Assembly: GCF_003363715.1 (NCBI RefSeq) | Contig: NZ_QREV01000004.1 | Location: 111,306 to 175,305, forward strand | DNA length: 64,000 bases | Reading direction: 5' to 3' | Origin: Parabacteroides acidifaciens | GTDB lineage: Bacteria > Bacteroidota > Bacteroidia > Bacteroidales > Tannerellaceae | Shown: one piece after another, positions 56,989 to 64,000 of the stretch | Position numbering within the stretch: the stretch's first letter is position 1 | Layout of the letters: each line of letters opens with the position of its first letter | Translations under genes and position numbers: made by a program | Notes under the pieces: model-generated | Told to the model about the DNA's origin: nothing | Database searches by the model: none | Seen by the model: the letters and a program-made list of their open reading frames with translations, nothing else

Positions 56989-58101
56989 TTATAGTTCTCC
57001 TTCGTTGATGCGGATCACCCAATCCTTTACCTGTACTTTCAGGCAAGTGTATTTTACGATCGGGATGACGGGGTCGGGAATGTCGGGGTCGGGATCGTAG
57101 GGGCCGTCGTCGGGGTCGGGCTCTTGGGGATCGTCTGGGTCTTCGGGATCGGGTTCTTCGGGATCAGGGCAGTCCGGGCAATAGGTCGGGGTCAGGAAGA
57201 AGACGATGGAGTATTCGTCCTGGCGGTCGAGGTATTCCTGCGCGCTGATGTTGTGTCCCTCCATCTGGGTGAGGAGCAGGTAATTGTTGAGGTTGATGTT
57301 GAGCACGTCCTTTTCCCAGTTTTTGTGGCGCACGACGAGGCGGTAGTTCTCGCCCGCCATCAGGCGCATGGTATTCATTTCGGCCACGGCGACGGTCTGC
57401 ATGACAGGCTTGCCCATCAGGCTGTCACCTTCGGCGATGTTGACGTTTTCAGTGTAATAAGGGAGGTATGAGATCACAGGGTCGTCGAGCAAGCTGTTGT
57501 CATGAGCCATATAGCCGTTGTCGGCCTTGATCTCGAAAGTGAAATCGCGGACGTCCATGCAATTGCCGTCGGTGTCTTGCAAGACGAGGCGCAGGCGGTT
57601 GGTGTTCTTGGCCAACGAGATGTATTTGTCTTCATGCGTGTTGCGTACTACCGTCAGCGTGTCTAAGCTGTGCCATAGCGGGACCAGGTCTTTGCCGTTC
57701 GTACCGTCGGCCTCGCGCAGGGTGCGTAGGCGTAGTTCCTGGAGGGTTGTCGTTCCGGGTGCCGGTGCCGGCATTTCGTAGAAGGCGTCGTCCAGGCCGG
57801 CCCAGGTCACGGCGTAGTAGGTGCCGGGTTCGAGGTCCATCTTGATGTTGTTGGCCTTGAGTTCCGCCCCTTCGATATCGCGGCGCATGATATAATTACC
57901 TTTGTCGTCGCAGATAAACAAAGCGGCCCGGTCGACTTCGTGCTGGAAAGCATCTGCAAATTTCATATTATAATCGTACACGAAATGCAGACGATATTCG
58001 CAGGGTTGGAGCGAATCGTCGGAAAAATAATCGCAAGAGGCCAGTCCTGCCAGCACCATCGCTCCGATTGTTTTTGTAAACAGTGTTGATAAATGTTTCA
58101 T
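56989..58101 (-). CDS. FimB/Mfa2-family fimbrial anchor subunit
   Basis: A 370-residue lipoprotein: lipobox LAGLASC (Cys24), then the Mfa2-type start QPCEYRLHFVYDYNMKFADAF, the RAALFICDDKGNYIM strand and LEPGTYYAVTWAGL, all typical of FimB/Mfa2 anchors that cap and hold the fimbria in the outer membrane. Unusual is a C-terminal Asp/Pro/Glu-rich linker (about 315-350) followed by CLKVQVKDWVIRINEGEL, which resembles the C-terminal strand of the major subunit. The gene follows the major subunit after 179 nt holding a GC-rich hairpin. Confidence 0.85.
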   Translation of the reverse strand: MKHLSTLFTKTIGAMVLAGLASCDYFSDDSLQPCEYRLHFVYDYNMKFADAFQHEVDRAALFICDDKGNYIMRRDIEGAELKANNIKMDLEPGTYYAVTWAGLDDAFYEMPAPAPGTTTLQELRLRTLREADGTNGKDLVPLWHSLDTLTVVRNTHEDKYISLAKNTNRLRLVLQDTDGNCMDVRDFTFEIKADNGYMAHDNSLLDDPVISYLPYYTENVNIAEGDSLMGKPVMQTVAVAEMNTMRLMAGENYRLVVRHKNWEKDVLNINLNNYLLLTQMEGHNISAQEYLDRQDEYSIVFFLTPTYCPDCPDPEEPDPEDPDDPQEPDPDDGPYDPDPDIPDPVIPIVKYTCLKVQVKDWVIRINEGEL

Positions 58102-58168
58102 ATTCAGTTGTACTATTTTTTGTTTTCTGCCAAAGATAACTTGGTTGAAAAAGTCGGATGACAGACGT

Positions 58169-58198
58169 CCGGGGCCTCTTCTCCCGATCGGGCCCCGG
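58169..58198 (-). other. GC-rich intercistronic hairpin between major subunit and anchor genes
   Basis: CCGGGGCC (58169-58176) pairs perfectly with GGCCCCGG (58191-58198). A T5 tract follows only about 15 nt later on the minus strand, so it is better seen as an RNA-stabilising hairpin or partial terminator. It would favour the abundant major subunit over the anchor. Confidence 0.6.
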
Positions 58199-58280
58199 CC
58201 TCTGTAAAACCCCGGGAGGGCTGCCGGCTTCTACCGGAAGCACCTCACACGGGATAACCTATTTAGTTAGTGATTAGAGA

Positions 58281-60362
58281 TTACAGGATGATGTCGGTGT
58301 TCTTACGGACTACCCAGTTCTTGACTTTGACTACTACGTTCATTTTCGCTTCACCGTCTTCGTCCGGTGCGTCAGGATCCGGAACATCTGCCCCCGACAA
58401 GCCCAATCCGGAAATACCGGAAACGGCCAAATCGTAGATGTTGTTGCGGACGATAGCAAATTCCATCGGGCCCATCACGTTATTCTTTTTGTTATCTTCA
58501 TGACGGATCCAATACAGATAGTAGCATTCGCCGTTTTCGTAGGATTTGATTCCTGATTTCTTATAGTATTCTTTACCCATATCGCTTTTCAAATATTCTG
58601 AAAAGGTCTTCAAATTCTCTGCTGAATCGTCATCAGACAGTTCTTTTACATCAGCAAATACTACTTCTTTTGTTATTGATGTATTGTCTTCTGTTAAATG
58701 TTTTCTCAGATAAGCGAGATATCCGAACATATCATCTACAGTCTTGCTTAAGAATGTCTTGGAATTCATAAACGTTGCGATGTGGAGCGTATCGATGGCT
58801 TCTTTTGTTTGGCCGTTGTCTGTATAAGTATTACCTAATTTGTCAAAGAAATAGAAGCCTTCCATGAGTTTTATTGCCTCTTCTTCTGATGTTTCATTTT
58901 CGAATACCTTTTCCGGTACCTGCTTAGCCAACGCATAAGCAAAAATGGCATCTAAGCTGGCATACTTCAATTCAGGGATACCGTAGGTATAGAATGTAGG
59001 AGCATTATTTTCTACTGTGGGAGTAGTCTCTTTTCCCCACTTTGTATCCACTGGTTTAACGCTTCTGTAGTAGCCCGGTTTAGAATTATCATCTTTCAGA
59101 ATATCCATTACTTGCTTTGCGTAATAAGAACCTTTGAACAATGCGCCAGTCGAGAAGCCGTTCTTGGAATTTGCCACATCGGTTGTGTTTTCCATTGTAT
59201 AGGCCAGTAACAGATTCTCTTGCTGCTCATCAGCGTCCTCGCTGTATAACGTTTTCGCTTTCAGGTTATCATCGTTCGTACCCTTAATACTCTCAAACAG
59301 TGCTCCATAAGAATCTGCTTTGATATGATTCCCATACTTAAGATTAGTAGATGGAGTCGTACCAAAAGTCGGCCACACTGGTCCTCCCGTCTCAGGAAAT
59401 ACAGTTGTTGCTATTTTATCGGATGTCCATGGATCCAATACGAATCTTGCTTTGGTACCGTTGCTCTCATCATACTTTTCGTCGATCAATAACTGATATT
59501 CTGAGTCAGTAGCCAACTCATCCATTGCATCTTTAGTCGCACGTTTCAACAAGTAAGAACCGGATGTCAACTGGTTGATGATAGCTACGTTATCCAATCT
59601 GACTTTATCTCCAGCACTGCCGACTGTGTAAACAAAATTTTCAGCATCGCTATATTCCGAAATCCGGATTTTAGCAGCTAAGCGTTCTACAAATACATAA
59701 GCAGTCGGAACGTCTTGTGCATTTGTAACCTCCGGAAACGTAACATAAGATTCATGCGTGTCGGTATCTTTCATCATGTGAGAAGACATGACAAACTCAT
59801 TCTTATTCGTTGAATTATAGAGGTTAGTCTGCAAATAGTTTGCCAAGTTAGAGATCTTCACTGGGTTCTGTTCATCTCCCAATGTAAACTCATCGGTTAT
59901 ATTACCTGTATTCACCACTGCGATGACACCATAGGTTTTTCCGGAGAAATCGGCGGCGCCATCCTTCTCCTCGAATTTAACTTCTATTGATGCTTGATAA
60001 CCATGATCCGAAGGGTGATCGCTATCGGTCGTATTGCTGACGGTCGCGTATCCTTTTGCTACGATAACTGCTTCTTCGTTTAAAATATTTTTATTGGCAG
60101 CAGCAGTTGCATCATACTCGAATAGGAATACGTTAAGATTCTTCACTTCCGATTCTTCGAAAGTGCCTTTTTCATCTCCGTCGCCTTCTTCTCCGTGTGT
60201 CTTTGTGGTCATTTCTGTGTTGATGATGACTTTCATTTTGGCTGTTTCTCCATTGGCTTCATTACCTTGGTTACCATTTTTGTTCGGATTCTCGAAATCG
60301 TCCGAACAAGACACCGCGACGAATGCGAGCGCGAATGCCCATAGTGAATTTCTTAATTTCAT
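58281..60362 (-). CDS. Mfa1-family major fimbrial subunit
   Basis: A 693-residue lipoprotein precursor with lipobox AFVAVSC (Cys19). The N-terminal beta-sandwich carries KMKVIINTEM and VKNLNVFLFEYD. Near the end come the Mfa1 C-domain words MEFAIVRNNIYDLAVSGISGLG and a terminal strand VVVKVKNWVVRKNTDIIL after a short DPDAPDEDG linker. The known mechanism for this pilus class is lipoprotein export, removal of the N-terminal strand by an Arg-specific protease and strand exchange with the C-terminal strand of the next subunit. Here no Arg occurs between residues 4 and 227, so cleavage must use another residue. Cotranscribed with DUF3868/DUF3575 genes upstream. Confidence 0.88.
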   Translation of the reverse strand: MKLRNSLWAFALAFVAVSCSDDFENPNKNGNQGNEANGETAKMKVIINTEMTTKTHGEEGDGDEKGTFEESEVKNLNVFLFEYDATAAANKNILNEEAVIVAKGYATVSNTTDSDHPSDHGYQASIEVKFEEKDGAADFSGKTYGVIAVVNTGNITDEFTLGDEQNPVKISNLANYLQTNLYNSTNKNEFVMSSHMMKDTDTHESYVTFPEVTNAQDVPTAYVFVERLAAKIRISEYSDAENFVYTVGSAGDKVRLDNVAIINQLTSGSYLLKRATKDAMDELATDSEYQLLIDEKYDESNGTKARFVLDPWTSDKIATTVFPETGGPVWPTFGTTPSTNLKYGNHIKADSYGALFESIKGTNDDNLKAKTLYSEDADEQQENLLLAYTMENTTDVANSKNGFSTGALFKGSYYAKQVMDILKDDNSKPGYYRSVKPVDTKWGKETTPTVENNAPTFYTYGIPELKYASLDAIFAYALAKQVPEKVFENETSEEEAIKLMEGFYFFDKLGNTYTDNGQTKEAIDTLHIATFMNSKTFLSKTVDDMFGYLAYLRKHLTEDNTSITKEVVFADVKELSDDDSAENLKTFSEYLKSDMGKEYYKKSGIKSYENGECYYLYWIRHEDNKKNNVMGPMEFAIVRNNIYDLAVSGISGLGLSGADVPDPDAPDEDGEAKMNVVVKVKNWVVRKNTDIIL

Positions 60363-60433
60363 TTTGTTTGTTTTTAGAATTAGTAATAATAATTATATGG
60401 GTTATTATCAGTCTGTTACACTAATTTAATTGA

Positions 60434-61864
60434 TTATTCTTGCATCTGTTTTACTATTTTCAGATTCGCAGCTACAGCTTCCGCCACTTTTGGCTTGTCG
60501 GTCAGTCTGTTCAACGCAGCTTCGGCTTCCGGCCATTTTTCTTCGAGCATCAGGACGATGGCTTCGGCTAATTCCTTCTCCGGTGAAGGGGTTGCTTTTA
60601 CCAGATAGCGACGTGCCTTGTCGGCTTGTTTGTTCTGCAGGGCGATGTTGGCGGCGTTTAAGTTCGAGACAGGGTCGTCCGGATACATGCGGACAGCGAT
60701 CTCGAACACCTCTTTAAACTCGTCGCTTCCGGCCGGGTAGGTCAGCGCCACGCGGTGCATCTCTTCGAGGCTCAGTTGCGAGGGGTCGCGATAGATGATG
60801 TCGCGGGCTTCCTCGACGGTGAAGTTGCGGATGTTGTATTCTACCACATAGTCCGAATGGCGCAGGGCGGGATAGATCTCGTTTAGCAGCTGTTTGTAGA
60901 CAGGCAGTTGTTTCAGTTTCCATTCGCGGGCATCCGGATCGGCCGGTTCATCGGCGCGGATGATGGCGAGAGCGTCTTCCTTTCCTTCGAGGTTCGAGGC
61001 GGAGAGGCGTGTTTCCAGTCCTTCCCAGTCTTCCGGCTCAGAGGTCACGTCGCAACGTATGCCGCTGAGATCATACAGCTCCTTCACATAGTCAAGTAGG
61101 GCTTCGGCACGTCCCTTCGCCAACCGTCCGTTATTGGCATAGGTCCCTTCGGGTGAAGCGAAGCCTTTGATAGAAATATGGGTGATAGTAGCATTCTTGT
61201 TTTCCTTGACGGCTTCAATTGTGCTGCGGATGGCGGCCAGCTCGCTGGGGTTTTTGCGATAGTCCGGACGGATCACCGTACTGTTGACAGGGAAGTCCAA
61301 ATAAGCTTGTCCGTTAAGCGCACGTTTTTTTACTTCTTCGGCTGCAGGGGCCATAAAGACGGGTACCGGTTTCATTTCGGGGGCTTCCAGATTGATGGCA
61401 AAGAGATGGGACTTGTCATTCTGAAGCGTTTCCCAACCGCAACCGCAGAGGTCGGTCACCATTGAAACATCTGCCCGGTTCATCCATGTACGGTAGGGGA
61501 CTTTCATCAGGTAATCCACCTTTTGCTCTGTCTTGTTTTTGCGGCGTACCACCACTTCGCCAGGTTGTACCAGCACGGCTCCATTACGGCGTTCGTAGGC
61601 AATTTGGCGTACACGCCCGTTCACTATCACCGGTGGTAGAGCCATGAGGCTGTCGCCTTTTTGCAGCAGGGGTGTGCAGACAACTGTCCGGTTACGGCCT
61701 AATTCCATATTACTGATATCGACGCGCATATTTATGACCAGGTCGGAACCGGAGCGTTGTACAGACTGTCGTTCGACCGTGACTGGCGACTGCGCATTGA
61801 GGGATGAGACTGCGACGAGCCCTATCAGTATATTGCTTATAGTTTTTTTATTCATACGTTTCAT
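60434..61864 (-). CDS. DUF3868 / OmpA-like fimbria-associated protein
   Basis: A 476-residue exported protein with a signal peptide (about 1-24, SSLNAQ). An N-terminal DUF3868 domain (about 28-150, PVTVERQSVQRSGSDLVINMRVDIS) is followed by an OmpA-like peptidoglycan-binding module (about 185-290, AYLDFPVNSTVIRPDYRKN, ISIKGFASPEGTYANNGRLAKGRAEALLDYV; key GFASPEG and GRAEALLDYV) and C-terminal TPR-like helices. Such proteins accompany Mfa/Fim operons and may fix the assembly site to peptidoglycan. The gap to the DUF3575 gene is 9 nt. Confidence 0.85.
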   Translation of the reverse strand: MKRMNKKTISNILIGLVAVSSLNAQSPVTVERQSVQRSGSDLVINMRVDISNMELGRNRTVVCTPLLQKGDSLMALPPVIVNGRVRQIAYERRNGAVLVQPGEVVVRRKNKTEQKVDYLMKVPYRTWMNRADVSMVTDLCGCGWETLQNDKSHLFAINLEAPEMKPVPVFMAPAAEEVKKRALNGQAYLDFPVNSTVIRPDYRKNPSELAAIRSTIEAVKENKNATITHISIKGFASPEGTYANNGRLAKGRAEALLDYVKELYDLSGIRCDVTSEPEDWEGLETRLSASNLEGKEDALAIIRADEPADPDAREWKLKQLPVYKQLLNEIYPALRHSDYVVEYNIRNFTVEEARDIIYRDPSQLSLEEMHRVALTYPAGSDEFKEVFEIAVRMYPDDPVSNLNAANIALQNKQADKARRYLVKATPSPEKELAEAIVLMLEEKWPEAEAALNRLTDKPKVAEAVAANLKIVKQMQE

Positions 61865-61873
61865 TGTTTGCAG

Positions 61874-62479
61874 TTAGAATAGATAAATGAGGTTCAAAGC
61901 GGCCTGCGTAGGGCCGAAATAGTTTTTGTGGCGATTCGTTTCGCGGTTTCCACAGTCGGTACAGGGATAGCGGTCGTACTCGAAGTAGATGTAGCCCACT
62001 CCGACGGTAGCTTCCATGCTCCAGTGTTTGGAGAGAAACCATTGGTAACCGTAGCTTAGGCCAACGCCTGCTCCCCAACCTTCGCGGCGCTCGTTTTCGA
62101 GTCCGATTAGTTTAACGTCCGCTACGTTATATAAATAATATGGGACGTGTAGGCCAAGGAAATGGCCGTTGTTTGCTTCGCAGAACCAATAACGCAGTTC
62201 TGGCTGGATGCGCAGGTGTTTGAGGGTTCTGTCGTAAGTGCCGTCATCATTTTTTCCGTCGAACGGGTTAAGTCCGGCTTCAATATCCAATGACCACTTT
62301 TTTGCCAGGCGAAACTCCAGTCCGGCATTAAACGTTGCAGTTCCCCAATAGGGAAGGTTTGTTTTAAGCCCGACGATAGGAGCTTTTCCTTGGCTGATTT
62401 CGGTTTGGGCATAGGTGCAGAACGACATGCACAACAATAATGCCACTAAAAAAAGCTTCTTTACATTCATTTGGTTCAT
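61874..62479 (-). CDS. DUF3575 outer-membrane protein, first gene of the fimbrial operon
   Basis: A 201-residue exported protein: signal peptide LFLVALLLCMSFCTYAQ, then KTNLPYWGTATFNAGLEFRLAKKWSLDIEAGLNPF and WSMEATVGVGYIYFEYDRYPC, the DUF3575 beta-barrel pattern ending in ALNLIYLF. Starts at 62479 or 62470 are both possible; a longer in-frame extension to 62566 would put a non-signal stretch in front and is rejected. It is commonly linked to Mfa-type loci with DUF3868 proteins. Function unknown beyond that association. Confidence 0.83.
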   Translation of the reverse strand: MNQMNVKKLFLVALLLCMSFCTYAQTEISQGKAPIVGLKTNLPYWGTATFNAGLEFRLAKKWSLDIEAGLNPFDGKNDDGTYDRTLKHLRIQPELRYWFCEANNGHFLGLHVPYYLYNVADVKLIGLENERREGWGAGVGLSYGYQWFLSKHWSMEATVGVGYIYFEYDRYPCTDCGNRETNRHKNYFGPTQAALNLIYLF

Positions 62480-62575
62480 ATCTATTAGTTTGTTAATTCT
62501 GATAGACGGAAGACCTGCCGTTATTTGCGGTAGGACGATAAGTAAGGGTGTTAACAAATTCTTCATATAGCTAAT

Positions 62576-62621
62576 TTTTTATGTGCGTATTACGCACATA
62601 AAAAGGCTCATGAGCCTTTTT
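62576..62621. promoter_or_regulatory. Two overlapping perfect palindromes in the fimbrial leader
   Basis: Palindrome 1: arms TTTTTATGTGCGTA (62576-62589) and 62591-62604 around a single central T. Palindrome 2: AAAAAGGCTCA and its complement at 62600-62621, 22 bp with no spacer. They share the A5/T5 run (62600-62604). Read towards the fimbrial genes, palindrome 2 is a terminator-like hairpin whose U tract is the 5' arm of palindrome 1, so the two structures compete. Confidence 0.8.
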
Positions 62622-62661
62622 AATTTTTACTACTTTATATTCGTTTTTCTGAAAACTTTAT

Positions 62662-62669
62662 CAAAAATA
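62662..62669 (-). promoter_or_regulatory. Candidate -7 box of the fimbrial operon
   Basis: TATTTTTG on the minus strand, upstream of both palindromes, about 180 nt before the DUF3575 start. No TTTG at proper spacing. The rest of the 491 bp gap between operon and recombinase holds AT-rich sequence in which I see no further feature. Confidence 0.3.
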
Positions 62670-62970
62670 AACATGAAACAGCTGAAAATATCTTGTAGAA
62701 GAATTCTGGTAGTATAAAAGAGAAATTCGGTCCCTTCATTTCTTTACAAAAAAAACGTGTATATCCTTCATCTGAAGAGAGTTTTGAATATGTTTTTGAG
62801 TATTGATGTTTTTTTGAGCCGAAACCTTTGAATTTAAAAGCGTGTATGATTGTGAACTTGAAATATGTCCGCTTGTCTTAAGTCTGAATATCGAATAGGC
62901 TGATATTTGATCTATACCCCCTCTTCATCTGTTGTACCTTTATCATTTTTAATCAGATAGATAAAGGCTT

Positions 62971-63903
62971 ATGCGAAAAAGTGATTTTAGTGAAAGTATG
63001 CGGTCGTTAGAAAGGCGCAAGCGGGAGGCGGGCGCTGAGAGTACGGCGGACTTGTACAGGGCGGTGCGGAACCGGTTTGGACGGTATTGCATGAAGGAGA
63101 GGCTGCTGTTGCAGGAGGTGACGGCGGCAAGGGTTGCGGGGTTCAGGGCGGCGCTTCGGAAGGAGGGGCTGCGGGTGAATACCGTGAACAGTTATATGAG
63201 TAGCCTCAGGGCGATGTATAACGCTGCCTGCCGGGAGGCGGGTGGCCGCTGGAAAGAGAATCCTTTTGCGGGGCTGCGGCTGAAACGGGAGGAGACGAAA
63301 AAACGGGCTGTGCCGGTCGAGGTAGTCGAGAGGATTGCCGGGCTGAACCTGCGGGGAAAGCCGGAACTGGCCGGGGCGGTTGATCTGGCGCTGTTCAGCT
63401 TTATGGCCTGCGGGATGCCGTTTACGGACTTAGTACACCTCACACGCGAGAATATCCAGGACGGAGGGCGGCTGCTTGTCTACCGGCGACGGAAAACGGG
63501 CGTGCTGATCCAGATCGGTATTAATACGGGGATGCGTCAACTGATCGAACGGTATGCCCGTCCGGATTCGGTGTATCTTTTCCCGGTCTTGCCTGCGGAT
63601 GCCCGCCATGAGACCTACAAAGCCGCTTTGGCCCTTCATAACCGCCATCTGAAAGAGATCGGCCGCCTGTTGGGACTTGCCGTGCCGCTAACCAGCTACG
63701 TGTTCCGGCATACCTGGGCCTCGGAAGCCTATAGATGCCACGTTGAGATCAGTGTGATCAGTCAGGCATTGGGACATACGACGGAGAAAATGACCCGTAA
63801 TTACCTGGCGCGTCTTGCTCCGGAAGAGATCATTAAAGCGAATGAAAAAGTATCACACAGGATCGAAAAACTGATTGGAAAAAAGGCGAGACCTTATTTA
63901 TGA
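62971..63903 (+). CDS. Tyrosine recombinase / integrase
   Basis: A 310-residue Bacteroidetes-type tyrosine recombinase: SAM-like core-binding domain at about 5-95 (TVNSYMSSLRAMYNAACREAG), catalytic domain at 112-290. Visible catalytic residues are Lys175 (YRRRKTG), Arg246-His247 (SYVFRHTWAS), His269 (LGHTTEKMT) and Tyr278 (NYLARL). The position of the first Arg is unclear: the segment reads SFMACGMPFTDLVHL, where related enzymes have ARGM. GC content is visibly higher than in its flanks. It is divergent from the fimbrial operon; such recombinases often accompany Bacteroidetes fimbrial and capsule loci and can switch or exchange segments. Confidence 0.88.
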   Translation: MRKSDFSESMRSLERRKREAGAESTADLYRAVRNRFGRYCMKERLLLQEVTAARVAGFRAALRKEGLRVNTVNSYMSSLRAMYNAACREAGGRWKENPFAGLRLKREETKKRAVPVEVVERIAGLNLRGKPELAGAVDLALFSFMACGMPFTDLVHLTRENIQDGGRLLVYRRRKTGVLIQIGINTGMRQLIERYARPDSVYLFPVLPADARHETYKAALALHNRHLKEIGRLLGLAVPLTSYVFRHTWASEAYRCHVEISVISQALGHTTEKMTRNYLARLAPEEIIKANEKVSHRIEKLIGKKARPYL

Positions 63904-63941
63904 AATAAGGATATGGCTTTGTTCTTATTTATGAAATAAGG
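63892..63941. repeat. Two direct copies of a palindrome over the recombinase stop codon
   Basis: CCTTATTTATGAAATAAGG (63892-63910) is an 8 bp inverted repeat around ATG. An 18 bp direct copy follows at 63924-63941, 31 bp further on. The first copy contains the TGA stop of the recombinase. They look like paired binding or crossover sites; nothing else is visible to the window end. Confidence 0.75.
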
Positions 63942-64000
63942 TTAATCATGTTGTTTAATACTATATTACAGCGTTTTATACCTGTTGAAATTCATTTATC

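Noticed and set aside
62480..62970. Invertible promoter between fimbrial operon and recombinase
   Set aside because: No pair of separated inverted repeats flanking a promoter was found; the only strong symmetry is the compact palindrome pair without an invertible segment.

Overview
The window reads as chromosome of a Bacteroidales bacterium, most likely Parabacteroides or a close relative (Tannerellaceae/Porphyromonadaceae side). The signs are Bacteroidetes-type promoters (TTTG or TTG, 19-21 nt, TAnnTTTG), the lineage families DUF4290, DUF4105, DUF4837, DUF3575 and DUF3868, an Mfa/FimA-type fimbrial operon, and the lineage-typical gene order coaX - outer-membrane protein - TPR protein - lptC - CNNM/CorC - ppiD. 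Genus is inference from style and not proven.

Layout. 1-6.8 kb: end of an NfeD/ClpP-like membrane protease, a stand-alone ECF sigma factor, threonine aldolase, a two-headed secreted phosphoesterase, and a xanthine salvage pair (permease plus xpt). 6.8-8.8 kb: two nearly identical initiator tRNA genes with their promoters, flanking a cbpM-cbpA co-chaperone pair. 9-12 kb: TetR regulator, KAS III-like synthase, FabG, RluA-type synthase. 12-18 kb: housekeeping operon DUF4290-murA-rimM-M23 peptidase-dxr-rseP (envelope, isoprenoid and 16S rRNA maturation functions). 18-30 kb, mostly minus strand: TPR lipid-envelope-type protein, alanine dehydrogenase, SecA, a phosphatase-fold protein that has lost its catalytic residues, a DUF4105 membrane protein, and a GntR-slipin-shortened permease operon. 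30-33 kb: a secreted beta-propeller overlapping a TonB-domain protein. 33.6-37.7 kb: large secreted GH2 beta-galactosidase. 37.8-48.7 kb: coaX, OMP, TPR, lptC, CNNM/CBS, PpiD, rlmN, DUF4837 lipoprotein, pdxA. 49.6-62.5 kb, minus strand: a complete Mfa-type fimbrial operon (DUF3575, DUF3868/OmpA, major subunit, anchor, accessory subunit, giant tip-like protein), with a divergent tyrosine recombinase beyond it.

The most unusual signal is non-coding. Four intergenic arrays (about 2.29, 8.50, 32.86 and 49.12 kb) are built of 21-22 bp units; each locus has its own core word, usually in both orientations or self-palindromic, yet they share A-rich spacers and a recurring CATGGAA-like word. Two of the arrays sit inside a pair of elements whose ends are conserved and whose conserved start-to-end distance is the same (491 bp), although the cores differ completely. 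Beside each element lies a different GC-rich inverted-repeat element of about 140-150 bp. Other points: MurA with Asp in place of the fosfomycin-target Cys; a pseudo-phosphatase; an ABC-type permease missing two internal segments; a major fimbrillin with no Arg before residue 227; an anchor subunit with a fimbrillin-like C-terminal strand; and overlapping perfect palindromes in the fimbrial leader.
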